A stretch of 64,000 nucleotides of DNA from Ralstonia mannitolilytica (GCF_905397375.1 NZ_CAJPVG010000001.1:1054001-1118000); one strand, 5' to 3'. Positions 51,240 through 60,388 are shown, counted from the first letter of the stretch. The notes: generated by a model from the letters alone, not told the origin. Made by a program: numbers and translations.

Positions 51240-52067
51240 ATGAGCAACGACCTCATTCCCGAAGACGTGCAGGAAAAGTACATCGTGCCCGGGCTCGAAC
51301 GCGGCCTGCGCCTGCTGTGCGAGTTCAGCCACAAAGACCGCGTGCTGTCTGCGCCGGAACTGGCGCGCCGGCTGAAGGTGCCGCGCTCCACGGTGTTCCG
51401 CCTGCTGACCACGCTCGAGGTGATGGGCTTCATCGAACGCGTGGACGGCGGCCGGGATTTCCGCCTCGGCATGGCCGTGCTGCGCCTCGGGTTCGAATAT
51501 CTCGCCTCGCTCGAGTTGACCGAACTTGGCCGTCCGCTGCTCGACCGCCTGCGCGACGACATTCACTATCCGTGCAACCTTGTCGTGCGCGATGGCCGCT
51601 CGATCGTCTACGTGGCGAAATCGGTGGCGCCGACGCCGTTCACGAGTTCGGTCAACGTCGGTACGCGCCTGCCCGCGCACGCCACGGTGCTGGGGCGCGT
51701 GCTGCTGGCAGACCTGTCGCTGGCCGAGCTGCGCCAGCTGTATCCGGAGCCGCAGCTGGAGGCATTCACCGCCAACACGCCGCGCACCGTGGAAGAGCTG
51801 TTCGAGATGGTGCAGCGCGACCGCGAACACGGCTACGTGCTCGAAGAGGGCTTCTTCGAGGCCAACATCTCGACGATCGCGGCGCCGGTGCTCGACCGCG
51901 CCGGCAAGATCGTCGCCGCACTCGGTACGACGATCCCGTCGCCGCGCATCGACCCCGCGCAGCTCGATCCCATGATCGACAAGGTGCGCGCCGCCGCAGA
52001 CGAGCTCTCTTACCTGCTCGACTACCGCCCGGCCACCGGCAAGGTTGTCAACCTGTTCGGGGAGTGA
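51240..52067 (+). CDS. IclR-family regulator embedded in the catabolic operon
   Basis: This 275-residue regulator has the wHTH LSAPELARRLKVPRSTVFRLLTTLEVMGFIERVDGGRDFRLG and an effector domain with PTPFTSSVNVGTRLPAHATVLGRVLLADL. It reads in the same direction as the enzymes, 13 bp after the hydrolase and 2 bp before the next SDR, so it is co-transcribed and probably autoregulated. The related GTTTC palindromes at 47472 and 60389 are its likely targets. The inducer is probably the pathway substrate or an intermediate. Confidence 0.92.
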   Translation: MSNDLIPEDVQEKYIVPGLERGLRLLCEFSHKDRVLSAPELARRLKVPRSTVFRLLTTLEVMGFIERVDGGRDFRLGMAVLRLGFEYLASLELTELGRPLLDRLRDDIHYPCNLVVRDGRSIVYVAKSVAPTPFTSSVNVGTRLPAHATVLGRVLLADLSLAELRQLYPEPQLEAFTANTPRTVEELFEMVQRDREHGYVLEEGFFEANISTIAAPVLDRAGKIVAALGTTIPSPRIDPAQLDPMIDKVRAAADELSYLLDYRPATGKVVNLFGE

Positions 52068-52069
52068 CC

Positions 52070-52873
52070 ATGCCGATGATCGACCTGACCGGCAAGACGG
52101 CCGTGGTGACGGGGGGCTCCTCCGGCATCGGCCTTGCCACCGTCGAGCTGCTGCTGGAAGCCGGCGCCGCCGTGGCGTTGTGCGGACGCAATGCCGAGCG
52201 ATTGGCCGCGGCCGAAGACACGCTGCGCAGCCGCTTTCCCGCCGCCCGGCTGCTTGCCGCCGCGTGCGACGTGCTCGACGCCGCGCAGACGGCTGCCTTT
52301 GCGCGGTCGGTCGAGCAGGAACTCGGTCCCGTCGACATGCTCGTCAACAACGCCGGCCAGGGCCGCGTCTCGACCTTTGCCGACACCGACGACGCAGCGT
52401 GGACGCAAGAGCTGCACCTGAAGTTCTTCTCCGTCATTCATCCGACGCGCGCATTCCTGCCGCAACTGGAGCGCTCGCCTCACGGCGCGATCGTCTGCGT
52501 GAATTCGCTGCTGGCGCAGCAGCCCGAGCCGCACATGGTGGCCACGTCGGCCGCGCGCGCGGGTGTGCTGAACCTCGTGCGCTCCATGGCGACCGAGTTT
52601 GCGCCCAAGGGCGTGCGGGTCAACGGCATCCTCATCGGGCTGGTGGAGTCCGGCCAATGGCGGCGCCGCTTCGAGGCGCGCCCTGAAGAAGACCGCCACC
52701 TCGACTGGGCCGCGTGGACGCGCCGCCTGGCCGTGCAGAAACACATTCCCCTCGGCCGCCTGGGCCTGCCCGAAGAGGCAGCCCGCGCCATTCTGTTCCT
52801 TGCCTCGCCGTTGTCTTCGTACACCACGGGCACCCATATCGATATCTCCGGAGGACACTCCCGTCATGCGTAA
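52070..52873 (+). CDS. SDR-fold protein lacking the canonical Tyr-x3-Lys
   Basis: This 267-residue protein has an intact cofactor loop (AVVTGGSSGIG, residues 11-21) and LVNNAG. At the active site the usual YxxxK is TSAAR (Thr159, Arg163), in the segment HMVATSAARAGVLNLVRS. Ser146 is kept. A proton-relay role therefore seems altered: it may bind NAD(P) without standard chemistry or use another base. GGGGAG precedes the ATG, 2 bp after the IclR stop. The ThDP enzyme starts within its last codons (8-bp overlap), suggesting the two products work together. Confidence 0.88.
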   Translation: MPMIDLTGKTAVVTGGSSGIGLATVELLLEAGAAVALCGRNAERLAAAEDTLRSRFPAARLLAAACDVLDAAQTAAFARSVEQELGPVDMLVNNAGQGRVSTFADTDDAAWTQELHLKFFSVIHPTRAFLPQLERSPHGAIVCVNSLLAQQPEPHMVATSAARAGVLNLVRSMATEFAPKGVRVNGILIGLVESGQWRRRFEARPEEDRHLDWAAWTRRLAVQKHIPLGRLGLPEEAARAILFLASPLSSYTTGTHIDISGGHSRHA

Positions 52874-54581
52874 CGAACAACAACTGGTCACGGTGGGCTG
52901 CGCGATTGCCGCCTTCCTGGAAGCCTGCGAGGTCAAGGCCGCCTTCGGCGTGATCTCGATCCACAACATGCCCATCCTCGACGCGATGGGCGAGCGCGGC
53001 AAGATCCGCTTCATCCCGGCGCGTGGCGAGGCGGGCGGCACCAACATGGCCGATGCCTATGCCCGCACCACGGGCGGTCTGGGTGTGTGCCTGACCAGCA
53101 CCGGCACGGCCGCGGGCAACGCGGCCGGCGCGATGGTGGAAGCGCTGACCGCGGGCACGCCGCTGCTGCACATCACCGGCCAGATCGAAACGCCGTACCT
53201 GGACCAGAGCCTGGCCTACATCCACGAGGCGCCGGATCAGCTCACCATGCTCAAGGCCGTGTCGAAGGCGGCGTTCCGCGTGCGCAGCGCCGACACCGCG
53301 ATCAGCACGATGAAGCTCGCCGTGCAGACCGCGCTGACGGCCCCGACCGGCCCCGTGAGCGTGGAGATTCCGATCGACATCCAGGCCGCGCTGATCCCGA
53401 TGCCGGACGACCTGCGTCCGCTGCAGGTGCCGCAGCACGTGCCGTCGGCGCATGCGCTGGATGAGCTCGCCGAGCGCCTGTCGCGCGCGCGCCGCCCGAT
53501 GTTGTGGCTGGGCGGCGGCGCCCGCCATGCCGCCAGGCAGGTCAAGCGCCTGCTGGACCTCGGCTTCGGCGTAGTGACCAGCACGCAGGGCCGCGGCATC
53601 GTGCCGGAAGACGACCCGCGCTCGCTGGGCGCCTTCAACCTGCACAAGCCGGTCGAAGCGTTCTATCAGACCTGCGACGCCATGCTCGTCGTCGGCTCGC
53701 GTCTGCGCGGCAACGAAACGCTCAAGTACGAGCTGAAGCTGCCGCGCCCGCTGTACCGCATCGATGCCGATGCTTCGGCGGAAGGCCGCTGCTATGCCAG
53801 CGACTACTTCGTCTGCGGCGACTCCGCCCTCGCACTGGACGGGCTGGCCGACCGGCTCGAACAGAAGATGCAGATCGACGCCGCGTTTGCAGGCGACCTG
53901 CGCGCGGCGCACGACCAGGCGGTGGGCGCGCTGGTCGATGGTCTCGGTCCGTATGCCGCGCTGGTGGAATCCTTGCAGGCCGCGGTGGGCCGCGAGTTCA
54001 ACTGGGTGCGCGACGTGACGGTGTCGAACAGCACGTGGGGCAATCGCCAGCTGCGCATCTTCGACTCGCGTGCGGGCGTGCATGCGTTGGGCGGCGGCAT
54101 CGGCCAGGGTCTGGCGATGGGCATCGGCGCGGCCATCGGTGCGGCCGCCACCGGATCGGGCAAGAAGACCTTCTGCCTCGCGGGCGATGGCGGTTTCATC
54201 CTGAACCTCGGTGAGCTGGCAACGGCCGTGCAGGAGCGCGCCGACCTCGTCATCGTGCTCATGAACGACAAGGGCTACGGCGTCATCAAGAACATCCAGG
54301 ACGCGCAGTACGGCGGCCGCCGCCATTACGTCGATCTGCACACGCCCGACTACGCGGAGCTCGCCAGGTCGTTGCGGCTGCGCCATCGCCGCGTGTCGAA
54401 CCTCGCAGACGTGGGCGCTGCGCTGAACGAGGCCACGACGGGGGAGGGCCCGTTCCTGCTCGAGATCGACATGCTCTCCATCGGCAGCTTCAAGACAGCG
54501 TTTGCCGGCCCGCCGGTCAACCAGCAGGCACCGAGCGGCCAGGGCGAACGCGCCGCCGAACGCATCACGGTGGTGGCGTGA
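52866..54581 (+). CDS. ThDP-dependent enzyme (acetolactate synthase/benzoylformate decarboxylase-like)
   Basis: This 571-residue thiamine diphosphate enzyme has three domains: Pyr (catalytic Glu55 in ARGEAGGTNMADAYART), a central Rossmann domain, and PP with the ThDP motif AGDGGFILNLGELATAVQERADL ending in the MND of VLMNDKGYG. Such enzymes decarboxylate 2-oxo acids or cleave or form C-C bonds next to a carbonyl. Unlike acetolactate synthase it has no partner small subunit. Its start overlaps the degenerate SDR gene. In the pathway it may process a 2-oxo acid side chain or ring fragment to an aldehyde, which the aldehyde dehydrogenase downstream could oxidise. Confidence 0.9.
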   Translation: MRNEQQLVTVGCAIAAFLEACEVKAAFGVISIHNMPILDAMGERGKIRFIPARGEAGGTNMADAYARTTGGLGVCLTSTGTAAGNAAGAMVEALTAGTPLLHITGQIETPYLDQSLAYIHEAPDQLTMLKAVSKAAFRVRSADTAISTMKLAVQTALTAPTGPVSVEIPIDIQAALIPMPDDLRPLQVPQHVPSAHALDELAERLSRARRPMLWLGGGARHAARQVKRLLDLGFGVVTSTQGRGIVPEDDPRSLGAFNLHKPVEAFYQTCDAMLVVGSRLRGNETLKYELKLPRPLYRIDADASAEGRCYASDYFVCGDSALALDGLADRLEQKMQIDAAFAGDLRAAHDQAVGALVDGLGPYAALVESLQAAVGREFNWVRDVTVSNSTWGNRQLRIFDSRAGVHALGGGIGQGLAMGIGAAIGAAATGSGKKTFCLAGDGGFILNLGELATAVQERADLVIVLMNDKGYGVIKNIQDAQYGGRRHYVDLHTPDYAELARSLRLRHRRVSNLADVGAALNEATTGEGPFLLEIDMLSIGSFKTAFAGPPVNQQAPSGQGERAAERITVVA

Positions 54582-54613
54582 GCCCGCAAGCGAGCCGAAC
54601 CAAGGAGCCGGAC

Positions 54614-55417
54614 ATGCTGCATGTATCGATGGTCGGTTGTGGCGCGATCGGGCAGAGCGTGCTGGAGCTGCTCAAGAGCGATCCGGACGTCTGCTTTGAC
54701 GCGGTCATCGTGCCCGAGCACGCGATGGACAAGGCGCGCGAGGCCATCGCTCCGTTTGCGCCTCATGCACGCGTGACGACGCACCTGGGCGCCGATGCGC
54801 ATCCCGACCTGCTGGTGGAGTGTGCGGGGCACGATGCGCTCGAAGAGCACGTGTTGCCGGCGCTGGAGCAGGGCATCGACTGCCTCGTGGTATCGGTGGG
54901 CGCGCTGTCGGAACCGGGGCTGGCGGAACGTCTCGAGGCTGCGGCGCGGCGCGGCCACGCGCAGGTGCAGTTGCTGTCGGGTGCCATCGGCGCCATCGAT
55001 GCGCTGGCCGCCGCACGCGTGGGCGGGCTGGACGCCGTCACCTACACCGGCCGCAAGCCCCCGCGCGCGTGGAAGGACACGCCGGCCGAGGGCGAGTTCG
55101 ACCTCGATGCGCTGCGCGAGCCTACCGTGATCTTCGAAGGCAACGCCCGTGAGGCCGCGCGGCTGTTCCCGAAGAACGCCAATGTGGCGGCCACGCTGTC
55201 GCTGGCGGGCCTCGGGCTCGAGCACACGCACGTGAAGCTGCTGGCCGATCCCACCGTCGACGAAAACATCCATCACGTCGAGGCGCGCGGCGCCTTTGGC
55301 GGCTTCGAGCTGACCATGCGCGGCAAGCCGCTGGCGGCCAACCCCAAGACTTCCGCGCTGACGGTGTTCAGCGTGGTGCGTGCGCTGGGCAACCGTGCGC
55401 ACGCCGTTTCGATCTGA
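54614..55417 (+). CDS. Aspartate-dehydrogenase-family (NadX-like) oxidoreductase
   Basis: This 267-residue protein matches L-aspartate dehydrogenase: N-terminal Rossmann start MLHVSMVGCGAIGQSVLELL, LLVECAGHDALEEHVLPAL, and the catalytic-domain block ATLSLAGLGLEHTHVKLLADPTVDENIHHVEARG. The known enzyme reversibly deaminates aspartate to oxaloacetate and ammonia with NAD(P). ATG 54614 follows AAGGAG; a GTG at 54578 overlapping the ThDP stop is an alternative. Location inside an aromatic operon, not with nadA/nadC, suggests a catabolic rather than NAD-biosynthetic function. Confidence 0.87.
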   Translation: MLHVSMVGCGAIGQSVLELLKSDPDVCFDAVIVPEHAMDKAREAIAPFAPHARVTTHLGADAHPDLLVECAGHDALEEHVLPALEQGIDCLVVSVGALSEPGLAERLEAAARRGHAQVQLLSGAIGAIDALAAARVGGLDAVTYTGRKPPRAWKDTPAEGEFDLDALREPTVIFEGNAREAARLFPKNANVAATLSLAGLGLEHTHVKLLADPTVDENIHHVEARGAFGGFELTMRGKPLAANPKTSALTVFSVVRALGNRAHAVSI

Positions 55418-55425
55418 GCCCCATC

Positions 55426-56907
55426 ATGAACGCAATCACAACGACGTTGCTTCCCATCTGCATCGCAGGCGAATGGCGCCTCGGCACGGGCGAGCGCTAC
55501 GCGACGCGCTATCCGGCCACGGGTGAAGTCGTGGCCGAGCTGAACGCAGCCAGCGTGGCCGATGTGGAAGAGGCCGTCGCCGGCGCCTACCGCGCATTCC
55601 TCTCGAGCGGCTGGGCGCAGCGCAAGCCCCACGAGCGTGCGGCCGTGCTGTACCGCGTGGCTGAACTGATCCGCTCGCGCAGCGAAGCCCTGGCCCAGCG
55701 CCAGCGGCTGGACAACGGCAAGCCGATCAACGAGACGCGTGCGCTGGTGGCCAGCGCGGCCGGTACGTTCCAGTTCTTTGCCGCGGCATGCGAGACGCTC
55801 GAAGAATCGCTCACCCCGCCGCGCGGCGACTGCCTGACGATGAGCGTGCACGAGCCCATGGGCGTGGTGGCCGCCATCACGCCGTGGAATTCGCCCATCG
55901 CCAGCGAGGCGCAGAAGATGGCGCCCGCGCTGGCAGCCGGCAACGCCGTCGTCGTGAAGCCGGCCGAGGTGACGCCCCTAATGGCGCTGGAGCTCGCCGC
56001 GATCTGCGAAGAGGCCGGCGTGCCCAAGGGCCTGATCAGCGTGCTGCCGGGCAAAGGTTCGGTCATCGGCGATGCGATCACGAAGCATCCGCTGGTGCGC
56101 CGCGTGTCGTTCACGGGCGGCACGACCACGGGCAAGCACATCGCGCACATCGCCGCCGACAAGATGATGCCGGTGTCGCTGGAGCTGGGCGGGAAGTCTC
56201 CGACGATGGTGTTTGAAGACGCCGATCTGGACCACGCCGTCAACGGGGTGCTGTACGGCATCTTCAGTTCGTCGGGCGAGTCGTGCATCGCGGGCTCGCG
56301 CCTGTTCGTGGCGCGTTCGCTGTACGAACCGTTCATGGACCGCCTGGCTGCCGCCACCGCACGCCTGCGCGTGGGCAACCCCGCCGACGAGGCCACGCAG
56401 ATGGGGCCGCTGATCACTGAGCGCCATCGCCAGACCATCGAATCGTACGTGGCGATGGGCGTGGAAGAGGGTGGCCATCTGCGCACGGGCGGGCTGCGTC
56501 CGCAGGTTGCCGGCTGCGAGTCGGGCTATTTCTACATGCCGACCATCATCGAAGGCCTCACCAACCGCGCACGCATCTGCCAGGAAGAGATCTTCGGCCC
56601 CGTGCTCGTGGCCATGCCGTTTGAAGACGAGGACGAACTGATCGAGCAGGCCAACGACAGCGTCTACGCGCTGGCCGCGGGCGTCTGGACGCGCGACTAC
56701 AAGCGCGCCTGGCGCATCGGCCGCGCCGTGCAGGCCGGCAACGTGTGGATCAACACGTACAAGCAGTTCTCGATTTCCACGCCGTTTGGCGGCTGGCGCG
56801 ACAGCGGCCTCGGCCGCGAGAAGGGGCGCCTGGGCATCCTGCAATACATGGAGCAGAAGAGCCTCTACTGGGGCCTGAACGAAGAACCGCTGGCCTGGGC
56901 CAACTGA
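55426..56907 (+). CDS. NAD(P)-dependent aldehyde dehydrogenase
   Basis: This 493-residue aldehyde dehydrogenase has the N169-type motif TPWNSPIASEAQKMAPALAAGNAVVVKPAE, the general-base Glu in LELGGKSPTMVFEDAD, and the catalytic Cys in SSSGESCIAGSRLFV. It oxidises aldehydes to acids. In the operon it could act on an aldehyde made by the ThDP enzyme or on a ring-cleavage semialdehyde. It starts 8 bp after the aspartate-dehydrogenase-like gene. Confidence 0.93.
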   Translation: MNAITTTLLPICIAGEWRLGTGERYATRYPATGEVVAELNAASVADVEEAVAGAYRAFLSSGWAQRKPHERAAVLYRVAELIRSRSEALAQRQRLDNGKPINETRALVASAAGTFQFFAAACETLEESLTPPRGDCLTMSVHEPMGVVAAITPWNSPIASEAQKMAPALAAGNAVVVKPAEVTPLMALELAAICEEAGVPKGLISVLPGKGSVIGDAITKHPLVRRVSFTGGTTTGKHIAHIAADKMMPVSLELGGKSPTMVFEDADLDHAVNGVLYGIFSSSGESCIAGSRLFVARSLYEPFMDRLAAATARLRVGNPADEATQMGPLITERHRQTIESYVAMGVEEGGHLRTGGLRPQVAGCESGYFYMPTIIEGLTNRARICQEEIFGPVLVAMPFEDEDELIEQANDSVYALAAGVWTRDYKRAWRIGRAVQAGNVWINTYKQFSISTPFGGWRDSGLGREKGRLGILQYMEQKSLYWGLNEEPLAWAN

Positions 56908-56933
56908 CGCCCGGCAGTGTGGAGGAGACCAAG

Positions 56934-56984
56934 ATGAAAACGATTCTGACGCAAGCATCGGTCACGCAAGGGAGCGTGCAATGA
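56934..56984 (+). CDS. 16-residue leader ORF coupled to the MFS gene
   Basis: The mini-ORF reads MKTILTQASVTQGSVQ. It has an excellent GGAGGAG site 6 bases upstream, and its TGA overlaps the MFS start in an ATGA. The MFS gene's own site (GGGAG) lies within the mini-ORF. Such an arrangement would couple MFS translation to that of the leader. No family match is expected at this length, so it may be a coupling peptide or chance. Confidence 0.5.
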   Translation: MKTILTQASVTQGSVQ

Positions 56985-58261
56985 ACTCGAACGCGCAACG
57001 CTGGCTCGGTGTGATCACGCTGTTCCTGGTGGTCGCCATTTCATATGTCGACCGCATCAACATCGCCGTGCTCATCACGCAGCACGACTTTCTGCAGCAC
57101 ATGGGCATCGCCGCCAATGACCGCAGCAGCCAGGGCCTGCTGGCCACGGCATTCATGGCCGGTTACGGGTTGTCTGCCATTGTGTTCACGCCTTTCTGCG
57201 CCGCGCTGTTCGGCGTGCGCCGCAGCCTGATCTACGGGCTGACCCTGTGGGGCGTGATCACCATCGCGTCGCCGTGGTTCCACAGCTATATGGAACTTCT
57301 CGCGTCGCGCTTCATTCTCGGCTTCGCCGAAGGACCGTTGTTCTCGCTGGGTGCGTCCTACATCAAGGCCCATTTCGACAGCGAGGAAAGCGGCAAGCCG
57401 AATGCGATCTTCAACATGGGCACGGGTATCGGCCTGGCGGTCGGGTATCCGCTGGTCGGCTACGCCATTGCCAGCGCTGACTGGGAGTCCTCGTTCCACC
57501 TGCTGGGCCTGTGCAACCTGGTGCTCGGCATTCCGCTGGTGCTGGCCTTTGTTCGCATGCCGGCGCGCTATGCGGCGCTGCCGCGGCCGGAGTCGTTACC
57601 GGCGGCGCTGAGCACGGTGGGCGACATGTTCCGCGGGGCCTTCCACACGCGGCATATCTTCACGATGACGGTGCTCACTGCGGCCTTCCTGGCGTACCTG
57701 TGGGGCAGCAGCAACTGGCTGCCGACGTATCTGAAGGAAGCGCGCGGCTTTTCGCTGCGCGAGATGGGGTGGATGGCGTCGATGCCGCAGTACGCGGCGG
57801 TGCTCGGCGTGCTGCTCGGCGGCCTGTTGCTGGATGTCATTCCGCGTCGGCGTGTGCCCCTGGTGTTCGTGCTGGGCAGCCTGGGCGTGGCGGTGGCAGT
57901 GCTGCTGGCCATCAACAGTACCGACCGCTATGCCGCGGCCTATTGGCTGACCGCCGCCAGCCTGTTCTGGGGCCTGCAGAGCCCAGCCATTCCGAGCACG
58001 GTGCAGTTCAACGCCGCGCCGCAGCACGTTGCCTGCGCCTTCGGTGTCGTCAACGGCGTGGGCAGCCTCGTGGCAGGGTTCATGCCGGCCGTCATGGGCG
58101 TCGTGATCGGGCTTGGCAGCGGCGGCGGCCTTGCCGCCGGCTTTGGCAGCCTGGTGGGCACGCAGCTGATCGTGCTGCTCTGCGGTCTGGCCCTGCTGCG
58201 CGGCGGAGCGCAGGCCGCACCGGCCGTTCCGGGCGCCGTGCATCCCGTCACCGGCAAGTGA
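56981..58261 (+). CDS. ACS-family MFS anion:cation symporter
   Basis: This 426-residue, 12-helix permease has VVAISYVDRINIAVL (helix 1, typical of the ACS family), GYGLSAIVFTPFCAALFGVRRS, and RFILGFAEGPLFSLGASYIKAHF. ACS transporters import organic anions such as phthalate, glucarate, tartrate and 4-hydroxyphenylacetate with H+. Being in the catabolic operon, it probably imports the pathway substrate. It is coupled to the 16-codon leader by an ATGA overlap. Confidence 0.91.
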   Translation: MNSNAQRWLGVITLFLVVAISYVDRINIAVLITQHDFLQHMGIAANDRSSQGLLATAFMAGYGLSAIVFTPFCAALFGVRRSLIYGLTLWGVITIASPWFHSYMELLASRFILGFAEGPLFSLGASYIKAHFDSEESGKPNAIFNMGTGIGLAVGYPLVGYAIASADWESSFHLLGLCNLVLGIPLVLAFVRMPARYAALPRPESLPAALSTVGDMFRGAFHTRHIFTMTVLTAAFLAYLWGSSNWLPTYLKEARGFSLREMGWMASMPQYAAVLGVLLGGLLLDVIPRRRVPLVFVLGSLGVAVAVLLAINSTDRYAAAYWLTAASLFWGLQSPAIPSTVQFNAAPQHVACAFGVVNGVGSLVAGFMPAVMGVVIGLGSGGGLAAGFGSLVGTQLIVLLCGLALLRGGAQAAPAVPGAVHPVTGK

Positions 58262-58379
58262 CGCGATCCGGCTTCGCATGGGGCGCGTTGCGCCATCGCA
58301 GTGCGGAGCTCGGCGCATCCAATGAATCACAGTCACTGGTGGCCGCTGAAGGCCACGCGGTGCACAGCAGGAGATGAAG

Positions 58380-59342
58380 ATGAACACCATTCGTGGCATC
58401 GACGAGATCGTCTACGGTGCAGACGACCTCGCCGCATGCAAGCAGTTCTTTCTCGATTGGGGCCTCGCGCTGCAATCCGAAGACGCCAGCGGGCTGCTGT
58501 TCGAAACGCTCAATGGTTGCCGCGTGCGCGTCAAGCGCAGCGATGACGCCGCATTGCCGCCCGCCATGGAAGCCGGCCCGACGCTGCGCGAAGTGGTGTG
58601 GGGTGCCGATTCGCAAGCCGTGCTCGACCGCCTGGCCGACGCACTTGCAGATCAGCCCGGCTACGTCCATGCCGACGGCCGCGTCGGCTGCACCGACCCG
58701 AACGGCCTGGCGGTGCGTGTGCAGGTCAGCATCAAGCGCGACGTCGACGTGCAATGCGCGGCGATGAACACCTGGAACGACAAACCGCGCCGCAACCAGC
58801 CGAGCCCGATCTACGAACGCGCCACGCCCATCGAGGTCGGCCACGTGGTGTTCTTCGTCAAGGACGTGGCGGCCACCGAGCGCTTCTACATCGACAAGCT
58901 CGGGTTCGTGCCGTCAGACCACTACCCGGGGCGCGGCGCGTTCCTGCGCTGCGAGCCGGAAGGCGGCCATCACGATCTGTTCCTGCTGCAGACGCCGCAG
59001 GCCAGGAGCGGGCTCAACCACGTCGCGTTTACGGTGCGCGACATCCACGAAGTGTTCGGCGGCGGCATGCAGATGTCGCGCTGCGGATGGGATACGCAGC
59101 TCGGCCCGGGCCGGCACCCGATATCTTCCGCGTACTTCTGGTACTTCAAGAACCCGGCCGGCGGCCTGATCGAGTACTACGCCGACGAAGACCAGCTCGA
59201 CGCCGAATGGCAGCCGCGCGATTTCGAGCCGGGCCCCACCGTCTTTGCCGAGTGGGCCATCGAAGGCGGTATCGACGGCAACACGCGCCGGCAGAAGAAC
59301 GCCGCCGGCCCGGAGGGCAAGTTCCTCACGGAAAAGCGCTGA
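58380..59342 (+). CDS. VOC-fold extradiol-type dioxygenase
   Basis: This 320-residue protein has two vicinal-oxygen-chelate domains. The C-terminal domain keeps the metal triad of type I extradiol dioxygenases: His155 (EVGHVVFFV), His214 (LNHVAFTVRD) and Glu265 (GLIEYYAD), with spacing close to BphC (H146, H210, E260). The N-terminal domain is degenerate. Such enzymes open a catechol ring beside its hydroxyls. ATG 58380 fits the AGGAG site, which is 6 bases upstream; ATG 58374 sits too close to it. Located between the importer and the reductase in the Rieske operon. Confidence 0.88.
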   Translation: MNTIRGIDEIVYGADDLAACKQFFLDWGLALQSEDASGLLFETLNGCRVRVKRSDDAALPPAMEAGPTLREVVWGADSQAVLDRLADALADQPGYVHADGRVGCTDPNGLAVRVQVSIKRDVDVQCAAMNTWNDKPRRNQPSPIYERATPIEVGHVVFFVKDVAATERFYIDKLGFVPSDHYPGRGAFLRCEPEGGHHDLFLLQTPQARSGLNHVAFTVRDIHEVFGGGMQMSRCGWDTQLGPGRHPISSAYFWYFKNPAGGLIEYYADEDQLDAEWQPRDFEPGPTVFAEWAIEGGIDGNTRRQKNAAGPEGKFLTEKR

Positions 59343-59364
59343 ACTGGAAGCAGAGAGACGTGCC

Positions 59365-60321
59365 ATGAGTACCCATCCTCCCCTTACGTTGCGCGTGCAG
59401 GCCATGCGCCACGAAGCCCAGGGCATCGTCAGCGTGGAGCTGCGCGATGTCGATGGCAGGACGCTGCCGGAATATGCGCCCGGTGCGCATATCGACCTGC
59501 ACCTGGGCAACGGCCTGGTGCGCAGCTATTCGCTGTGCGGCGCGCCGGAAGTGCGCGACCGCTATGTGGTCGGCGTGCTGCTCGATCGCAACAGCCGTGG
59601 CGGTTCGCGCTACGTGCACGAACAATTGCGCGTGGGGTCGACGCTGAAGATCGGCGGTCCGCGCAACCACTTTGAACTCGATGAGAGCGCACCCCGCACG
59701 GTGCTGGTGGCCGGCGGCATCGGCGTCACGCCGATCGTCTGCATGGCGCGGCGCCTGGCCGAGCACGGCAGGCCGTTCTCGATGCTGTACTGCGCGCGCT
59801 CGCGCGCCGAGGCCGCGTTTGCCGATGAACTGGCCGCGCACGGCGATGCGGTGCGCTTCCATTTCGACGCCGATGCCGGCGGCCCGCCTGACCTGAAGGC
59901 GCTGCTGGCAGGCCACCCGGCCGACACGCATTTTTACTGCTGCGGCCCGGGCCCGATGTTGCGCGCCTTTGAAGCTGCGTGCGAGGCGCTCGGCTACACC
60001 AACGTCCACATCGAACGCTTTGCGGCTGACGCGTCCGTCTCTTCGGTGCAAGAAGGTGAATACGCGGTCAAGCTCGCCCGCACGGGCACCGAGCTGCACG
60101 TGCCGGCCGGCAAGTCGCTGCTCGATGCGCTGCTGGAGATTGGCGTGGAAGTGGAGCACAGCTGCAAGGAGGGCGTGTGCGGCTCGTGCGAGACGCGCGT
60201 GCTGGAAGGCGAGCCCGACCACCGCGACAGCGTGCTCTCCAAGAGCGAGCGCGAATCGAACCAGACGATGATGGTTTGCGTTTCCGGCTGCAAGGGCAAG
60301 CGGCTGGTGATTGATCTGTAA
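59365..60321 (+). CDS. VanB-like Rieske oxygenase reductase
   Basis: This 318-residue class IA reductase has an FMN/NAD(P)H module (RSYSLCG flavin motif, VAGGIGVTPIVCMARRL nucleotide motif, FYCCGPGPMLRAFEAA) and a C-terminal plant-type [2Fe-2S] ferredoxin with CKEGVCGSC (Cys267, 272, 275) and Cys305. It passes electrons from NAD(P)H to the Rieske oxygenase. This order (flavin, NAD, iron-sulphur) is the VanB/PDR type that pairs with single-subunit VanA-like oxygenases. It ends the enzyme operon; a terminator follows immediately. Confidence 0.95.
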   Translation: MSTHPPLTLRVQAMRHEAQGIVSVELRDVDGRTLPEYAPGAHIDLHLGNGLVRSYSLCGAPEVRDRYVVGVLLDRNSRGGSRYVHEQLRVGSTLKIGGPRNHFELDESAPRTVLVAGGIGVTPIVCMARRLAEHGRPFSMLYCARSRAEAAFADELAAHGDAVRFHFDADAGGPPDLKALLAGHPADTHFYCCGPGPMLRAFEAACEALGYTNVHIERFAADASVSSVQEGEYAVKLARTGTELHVPAGKSLLDALLEIGVEVEHSCKEGVCGSCETRVLEGEPDHRDSVLSKSERESNQTMMVCVSGCKGKRLVIDL

Positions 60322-60329
60322 CCGTTGGG

Positions 60330-60364
60330 GCGCCGGCCTGACCAGCCGAGCGCTCTTTTTTTTT
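60330..60364 (+). terminator. Rho-independent terminator closing the catabolic operon
   Basis: A GCGC-CGGC / GCCG-A-GCGC stem with one bulged A and a 7-base loop (60330-60353) is followed by TC and a run of nine T (60356-60364). It starts 8 bp after the reductase stop, so the porin gene downstream needs its own promoter. Confidence 0.8.
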
Positions 60365-60388
60365 GCTCACGGTCTTTTCTTAAACAGC

